A DNA stretch of 60,658 bases, from positions 1-60,658 of the forward strand of contig JAFIET010000015.1 in assembly GCA_020832405.1 (NCBI GenBank), read 5' to 3'. Positions 57,391 through 60,658 of the stretch are shown in pieces. How positions within the stretch are numbered: position 1 is the first letter of the stretch; each line of letters begins with the position of its first letter. The translations under genes and the position numbers were made by a program. The notes under the pieces were generated by a model. It was not told the DNA's origin. It saw only the letters and a list, made by a program, of their open reading frames with translations, and did not search any database. Source of the stretch: Balneolales bacterium (GTDB lineage Bacteria > Bacteroidota > Rhodothermia > Balneolales > Cyclonatronaceae).

Positions 57391-57487
57391 GGATACCTCA
57401 CGATTTGTTGATGGGTATAAAATAAACGCAAAAATACACACATGTTGCGATGCAGGTTAGCCACAACAAGCATGTATTAATCAGACA

Positions 57488-57522
57488 CCAATAGCCAATA
57501 CCCTTACGGGCTTGGCTATTGG
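57488..57522 (-). promoter_or_regulatory. Hairpin in the rplL-rpoB intergenic region
   Basis: An 11-bp perfect stem (CCAATAGCCAA with TTGGCTATTGG) is extended by GCCC/GGGT pairing around GTAA. It lies between rplL and rpoB, where other bacteria have a partial terminator or RNase III site. The minus-strand tail is TGTCTGATTAA, not a U tract, so an attenuator or processing site is more likely than a full terminator. Confidence 0.55.
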
Positions 57523-57548
57523 GTAAAAAAGAACGCTATGTAGATTAA

Positions 57549-57926
57549 TTATTTTAATTCTACAGTAGCACCAGCCTCTTCGAGTTTAGCCTTGAGTTGC
57601 TCAGCTTCATCTTTGCTGACACCTTCTTTAACGGTGCTTGGTGCACCGTCAACAAGATCTTTGGCTTCTTTGAGGCCGAGACCTGTTACAGCTCTAACTT
57701 CTTTGATAACGCCGATTTTCTTAGCACCGGCTTCTTTAAGGATAACCGTAAATTCGGTTTGCTCTTCTTCAGCAGGGGCATCGCCACCAGCTGCAGGACC
57801 GGCAACAGCTACTGCAGCAGCAGCAGGCTTAATACCGTACTCTTCTTCAAGAACCTGAGCCAATTCGTTGGCTTCCTTGATGGTGAGGTTAACTAATTGT
57901 TCTGCTAATGATTTAACGTCAGCCAT
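57549..57926 (-). CDS. rplL: 50S ribosomal protein L7/L12
   Basis: A 125-residue stalk protein. The N-terminal dimerisation part ([20 protein letters not shown]) leads to the Ala/Gly-rich hinge ([18 protein letters not shown]) and the conserved C-terminal domain with [36 protein letters not shown] and [12 protein letters not shown]. It forms the mobile stalk that recruits elongation factors to the ribosome. It follows rplJ by 39 bases and is separated from rpoB by a hairpin. Confidence 0.99.
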   Translation of the reverse strand: MADVKSLAEQLVNLTIKEANELAQVLEEEYGIKPAAAAVAVAGPAAGGDAPAEEEQTEFTVILKEAGAKKIGVIKEVRAVTGLGLKEAKDLVDGAPSTVKEGVSKDEAEQLKAKLEEAGATVELK

Positions 57927-57965
57927 TGTATAACTCCGATTGTTGTATTTATTAAGTAACGTGAT

Positions 57966-58490
57966 TTAATTTTCTTCTTTTTCGGCGATTGTTTTCAATG
58001 CGCCAACAATGTTTGAACCCTGTGCCTGAAGTGCGCCAACTACGTTGGTAATTGGTGACAGAAGCAAACCAATGATATCTCCAATGACTTCCTCTTTGGT
58101 CTTCATTGTTGACAGCGCATCAAGCTCAGTTTCGCCGTAAACTACACCATCAATGTAGGCAGCTTTGAATAAGGGTTTCTTGTTTGACTTAAGGTACTCC
58201 TTAAGAATCTTGGCAGGTTTAGCAGGATCTCCAGACGCAAACATAAACGCTGTCTGATTTTCCAGATAGGGATAAACATCCTCATATCCGCCAACTTCAT
58301 CCATCGCACGCTTTACAAGAGTATTTTTAAAAACCTTATAGGTAATACCATCTTTACGAAACTCACGACGAAGATTACTAACTTCTGCAACTGTCATGCC
58401 GGTGTATTCAGCAAGATACACTGCATCAGACTGCTTGAGTACCTCCAAAATTTCTTCGGCAGATGCTTTTTTTTGCTCTAATGTTGCCAT
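57966..58490 (-). CDS. rplJ: 50S ribosomal protein L10
   Basis: A 174-residue stalk base protein. VYLAEYTGMTVAEVSNLRREFR and YKVFKNTLVKRAMDE are the standard L10 N-terminal signatures, and the C-terminal helix that binds L7/L12 dimers follows. Only 21 bases separate it from rplA, so the long L10 leader that mediates autoregulation in enterobacteria cannot fit in the gap and any feedback site would be inside rplA or absent. Confidence 0.99.
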   Translation of the reverse strand: MATLEQKKASAEEILEVLKQSDAVYLAEYTGMTVAEVSNLRREFRKDGITYKVFKNTLVKRAMDEVGGYEDVYPYLENQTAFMFASGDPAKPAKILKEYLKSNKKPLFKAAYIDGVVYGETELDALSTMKTKEEVIGDIIGLLLSPITNVVGALQAQGSNIVGALKTIAEKEEN

Positions 58491-58511
58491 GTTAAGCTTA
58501 TTTTTGGATGA

Positions 58512-59207
58512 TTACTTTAAAGCAACCGTTCGGTTAACAGTTATACTTGGCCCCATTGTGGTACTCAAATAAATACTCTTTACATAAGTACCTTTTGCTG
58601 ATGCCGGGCGAAGCTTTACAACTGTGTTAATGAATGCTTTCGCGTTATCGACAAGCTTATCTGCACTGAAGCTGGCTTTGCCAATCGAAGTGTGAAGGAT
58701 ACCGTATTTATCAACACGGAAGTCTATTTTACCAGCCTTTACTTCCTTGATTGCATTAGCCGGATCCATCGTGACAGTACCACTTTTGGGGTTAGGCATC
58801 AGACCTCTGGGGCCCAGGAAACGTCCGAGTTTACCAAGCTTACCCATTACATCAGGTGTTGCTACAATAACGTCGATATCGGCCCAGCCGGATTCGAGTT
58901 TTTCGATGTAGTCGTCGAGGCCAACATGATCTGCACCAGCATCACGGGCTTCCTGCTGTTTGGCAGGGTTTACCAATGCGAGTACACGTACTTCTTTTCC
59001 GATACCATGAGGAAGAGAAACATTACCTCTTACCATCTGGTCGGCCTGACGAGGATCAACACCCAGGCGTACGTCAATATCTACGGAAGCATCAAAGTTA
59101 ACCTTTGAAGTTGCGCCAATTAACTCAGCAGCTTCTTCAAGGCTGTACTCTTTGCCTGCTTCGATCAAAGAGGCAGCTTCTTTGTATTTTTTTCCTTTTT
59201 TCGACAT
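58512..59207 (-). CDS. rplA: 50S ribosomal protein L1
   Basis: A 231-residue protein with [29 protein letters not shown] and [19 protein letters not shown], all typical of L1. It binds 23S rRNA at the L1 stalk and in many bacteria represses its own operon. It follows rplK by 24 bases, in the standard K-A-J-L order. Confidence 0.99.
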   Translation of the reverse strand: MSKKGKKYKEAASLIEAGKEYSLEEAAELIGATSKVNFDASVDIDVRLGVDPRQADQMVRGNVSLPHGIGKEVRVLALVNPAKQQEARDAGADHVGLDDYIEKLESGWADIDVIVATPDVMGKLGKLGRFLGPRGLMPNPKSGTVTMDPANAIKEVKAGKIDFRVDKYGILHTSIGKASFSADKLVDNAKAFINTVVKLRPASAKGTYVKSIYLSTTMGPSITVNRTVALK

Positions 59208-59231
59208 TACTTCTGAGCTTGAATGTTAGAA

Positions 59232-59663
59232 TTACTTACTGCGGTCTACACGTAGACCCATGCTGCGTGCTGTACCGGCAATCATCTCGGCAGCTGATTC
59301 AACGTCATATGCGTTTAAATCAGGAAGCTTCTGCTCAGCGATTTCCCGGCATTGGGAGAAGGTTACTGTTGCCACTTTTACCCGGTTTGGTTCGCCTGAA
59401 CCACTTTGGATATTTGCAGCTTTTTTAAGAAGTACAGGAGCAGGAGGTGTCTTGGTTACGAAAGTAAATGATTTATCGGAGTAAACTGAGATTACTACCG
59501 GTGTAACCGTACCCATCTTGTCCTGCGTTCTTGCATTAAAGGCCTTACAAAACTCCATGATGTTCACCCCGGCCTGACCAAGTGCAGGTCCTACAGGTGG
59601 GGCCGGAGTAGCTTGACCGGCTTTAATCTGGAGTTTGATTATTTTATCAATTTTCTTCGCCAT
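59232..59663 (-). CDS. rplK: 50S ribosomal protein L11
   Basis: A 143-residue protein: [20 protein letters not shown] with [19 protein letters not shown], and the C-terminal RNA-binding part with [16 protein letters not shown]-type ending ([17 protein letters not shown]). It sits at the GTPase-associated centre and is needed for RelA activation and factor binding. It is 82 bases downstream of nusG. Confidence 0.99.
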   Translation of the reverse strand: MAKKIDKIIKLQIKAGQATPAPPVGPALGQAGVNIMEFCKAFNARTQDKMGTVTPVVISVYSDKSFTFVTKTPPAPVLLKKAANIQSGSGEPNRVKVATVTFSQCREIAEQKLPDLNAYDVESAAEMIAGTARSMGLRVDRSK

Positions 59664-59745
59664 AATAGGATGATGCTTTTATTTTAATTCTTGACCTTAT
59701 AATTCGTATGTCAGCTGGTACGGTTCTGCTTTCTAAACCCGTTTC

Positions 59746-60309
59746 TTAATCGGGCTCAACCTGATTAACGTCTACCTCTACGGGGGTTTTACGCCCGAAG
59801 ATACTCACATGAACAATTAGCTTCATGCGATCCGGGTAAACCTCTTCAACTGTTCCGTCATAATTCACAAAAGGACCATCCGTAATTTTTATCAGATCGC
59901 CTTTTCTAAAGGGGATTTCAACCAATCCTCCGCTGGCTACTACTTCTTTATCCTTGAGTACTTTGCCCAGAATACGGTTTACTTCACTTTCCTGGAGTGG
60001 CGTTGGCCTTTCCTGAGTTTTACCCCCTTTAAGAAAACCGATAACCGAAGCTGTGCCGGACACAATGTCATTTATAGATTCATCATAGATTCCCTGGTAC
60101 ATGATGTACCCTGGGAAAAAGTTTTTCTCGCGCTGGCGTTTTTTTCCGCTTCTTATTTCAATTACAGTTTCAGTAGGAATAAGTACCTGTTCGACTTTGT
60201 CGATTGCACCTTCTTCACGAAACCGTTCAAGAAGTGCTTCTTTTACCTTTTTTTCATGACCGGAAAAGCACCTGATGACGTACCATTGTATGTCGTTTTG
60301 TTCTGTCAT
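59746..60309 (-). CDS. nusG: Transcription termination/antitermination factor NusG
   Basis: A 187-residue protein with an NGN domain (WYVIRCFSGHEKKVKEAL, FFPGYIMYQ) and a C-terminal KOW domain (FRKGDLIKITDGPFVNYDG). It binds RNA polymerase and couples transcription to translation or Rho. Its start overlaps the secE stop by 4 bases (ATGA), as in many bacteria. The linker between domains is a little longer than in E. coli NusG, as is common in Bacteroidota. Confidence 0.98.
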   Translation of the reverse strand: MTEQNDIQWYVIRCFSGHEKKVKEALLERFREEGAIDKVEQVLIPTETVIEIRSGKKRQREKNFFPGYIMYQGIYDESINDIVSGTASVIGFLKGGKTQERPTPLQESEVNRILGKVLKDKEVVASGGLVEIPFRKGDLIKITDGPFVNYDGTVEEVYPDRMKLIVHVSIFGRKTPVEVDVNQVEPD

Positions 60310-60488
60310 CCAAAAATGAATTCAAGAGCTTTGGTGTATATCTGATCAATAAAAAAGATAAACAGTGACAGAATAATAGAAAACAACACCACGATTGCGG
60401 TGTTGTCCTGTAATTCTTTTTGCGTTGGCCAGGAAATTTTATTCCACTCTTTCCTTACGCCTTCAGAGAAATTTTTAATTTTACTCAT
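60306..60488 (-). CDS. secE: Preprotein translocase subunit SecE
   Basis: A 60-residue protein of the short single-helix type. EGVRKEWNKISWPTQKELQ is the conserved amphipathic cytoplasmic segment, followed by one membrane helix (TAIVVLFSIILSLFIFFID). It stabilises SecY in the translocon. The gene sits between tRNA-Trp and nusG in the conserved order. Confidence 0.97.
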   Translation of the reverse strand: MSKIKNFSEGVRKEWNKISWPTQKELQDNTAIVVLFSIILSLFIFFIDQIYTKALEFIFG

Positions 60489-60510
60489 AGTAAATTATTA
60501 CTGGAATTAG

Positions 60511-60583
60511 CACGGGTGGAGGGACTCGAACCCCCAACCACCGGTTTTGGAGACCGACACTCTGCCAATTGAGCTACACCCGT
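60511..60583 (-). tRNA. tRNA-Trp (CCA anticodon)
   Basis: A full cloverleaf can be drawn on the minus strand: acceptor ACGGGTG/CACCCGT, D arm with AGCTCAATTGGCAGAG, anticodon loop CTCCAAA giving anticodon CCA, and T arm with GGTTCGAGTCC. The discriminator is G, as expected for bacterial tRNA-Trp, and the 3' CCA is not encoded. It lies between tuf and secE, a position conserved in many bacteria. Confidence 0.97.
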
Positions 60584-60604
60584 ACACGAATACCTCTGAG
60601 GTGA

Positions 60605-60658
60605 TTAGTCAAGAATTTTTGCTACAACACCTGCACCTACGGTGCGGCCGCCTTCACG
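60605..60658 (-). CDS. tuf: Elongation factor Tu, C-terminal end (partial)
   Basis: The last 17 codons and stop of a minus-strand gene that runs off the window edge. They encode REGGRTVGAGVVAKILD, the conserved C-terminus of EF-Tu. The stop lies 21 bases before the tRNA-Trp gene, completing the tuf-trnW-secE-nusG arrangement. Confidence 0.95.
   Translation of the reverse strand, partial: REGGRTVGAGVVAKILD

Noticed and set aside
58491-58511. L10 autoregulatory leader upstream of rplJ
   Set aside because: The gap is only 21 bases, too short for the known leader structure.

Overview
The window looks like a chromosomal segment from a Bacteroidota-related bacterium of the Balneolota/Rhodothermota type. 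This is inferred from family content, not from a database search. The indicators are a secreted protein ending in a type IX secretion (T9SS) sorting domain, a LruC-domain lipoprotein, a DUF4301 protein, a LytTR regulator, few strong Shine-Dalgarno sites, and the tuf-trnW-secE-nusG-rplKAJL-rpoBC cluster. I see no insertion sequence, prophage, integrase, CRISPR array or rRNA.

Layout. (1) 0-11.7 kb is a mixed region: a YdjM/DUF457-like membrane hydrolase; a very large secreted protein with seven tandem carbohydrate-binding-like modules, a dockerin pair and a T9SS tail, preceded by a cre/LacI-type operator; a wax-ester synthase/DGAT; a receiver-PP2C phosphatase with a STAS partner; DUF4301; and two small uncharacterised proteins. 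(2) 12-30.3 kb is an exopolysaccharide locus. One minus-strand run starts with a hybrid histidine kinase and a receiver protein. It continues with the initiating sugar transferase, a GT4 enzyme, a half-length TolC-like protein, a Wzc-like co-polymerase, a GT2 enzyme, an untracked 53-residue membrane peptide, a Wzy-like polymerase, another GT2 enzyme, a nitroreductase, a Wzx flippase, a polysaccharide pyruvyl transferase and an exostosin-like enzyme. A divergent GT4 gene flanks it. Together these outline a Wzx/Wzy pathway, but no canonical Wza exporter is present. (3) 30.5-37.6 kb carries the LruC lipoprotein, a LytTR response regulator, a GT2 enzyme, a CrtI-type desaturase and a transaldolase-like aldolase. 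(4) 38-46 kb carries a tripartite RND pump with one adaptor and two different permeases in tandem (an MdtABC-like layout), then a YtxH protein. (5) 46-49 kb is a large hybrid kinase with a degenerate extra receiver. (6) 49.2 kb to the end is the conserved transcription/translation cluster, read on the minus strand from a truncated tuf through tRNA-Trp to rpoC, closed by a good intrinsic terminator.

The most novel-looking points are the exopolysaccharide export arrangement (half-TolC directly coupled to a Wzc with altered nucleotide-binding motifs, plus a hidden small membrane protein and a nitroreductase), the recently duplicated seven-module secreted protein with its cre-like operator, the nucleotidyltransferase-like signatures in DUF4301, a probable TTG start for rpoB, and a long hairpin between rplL and rpoB.
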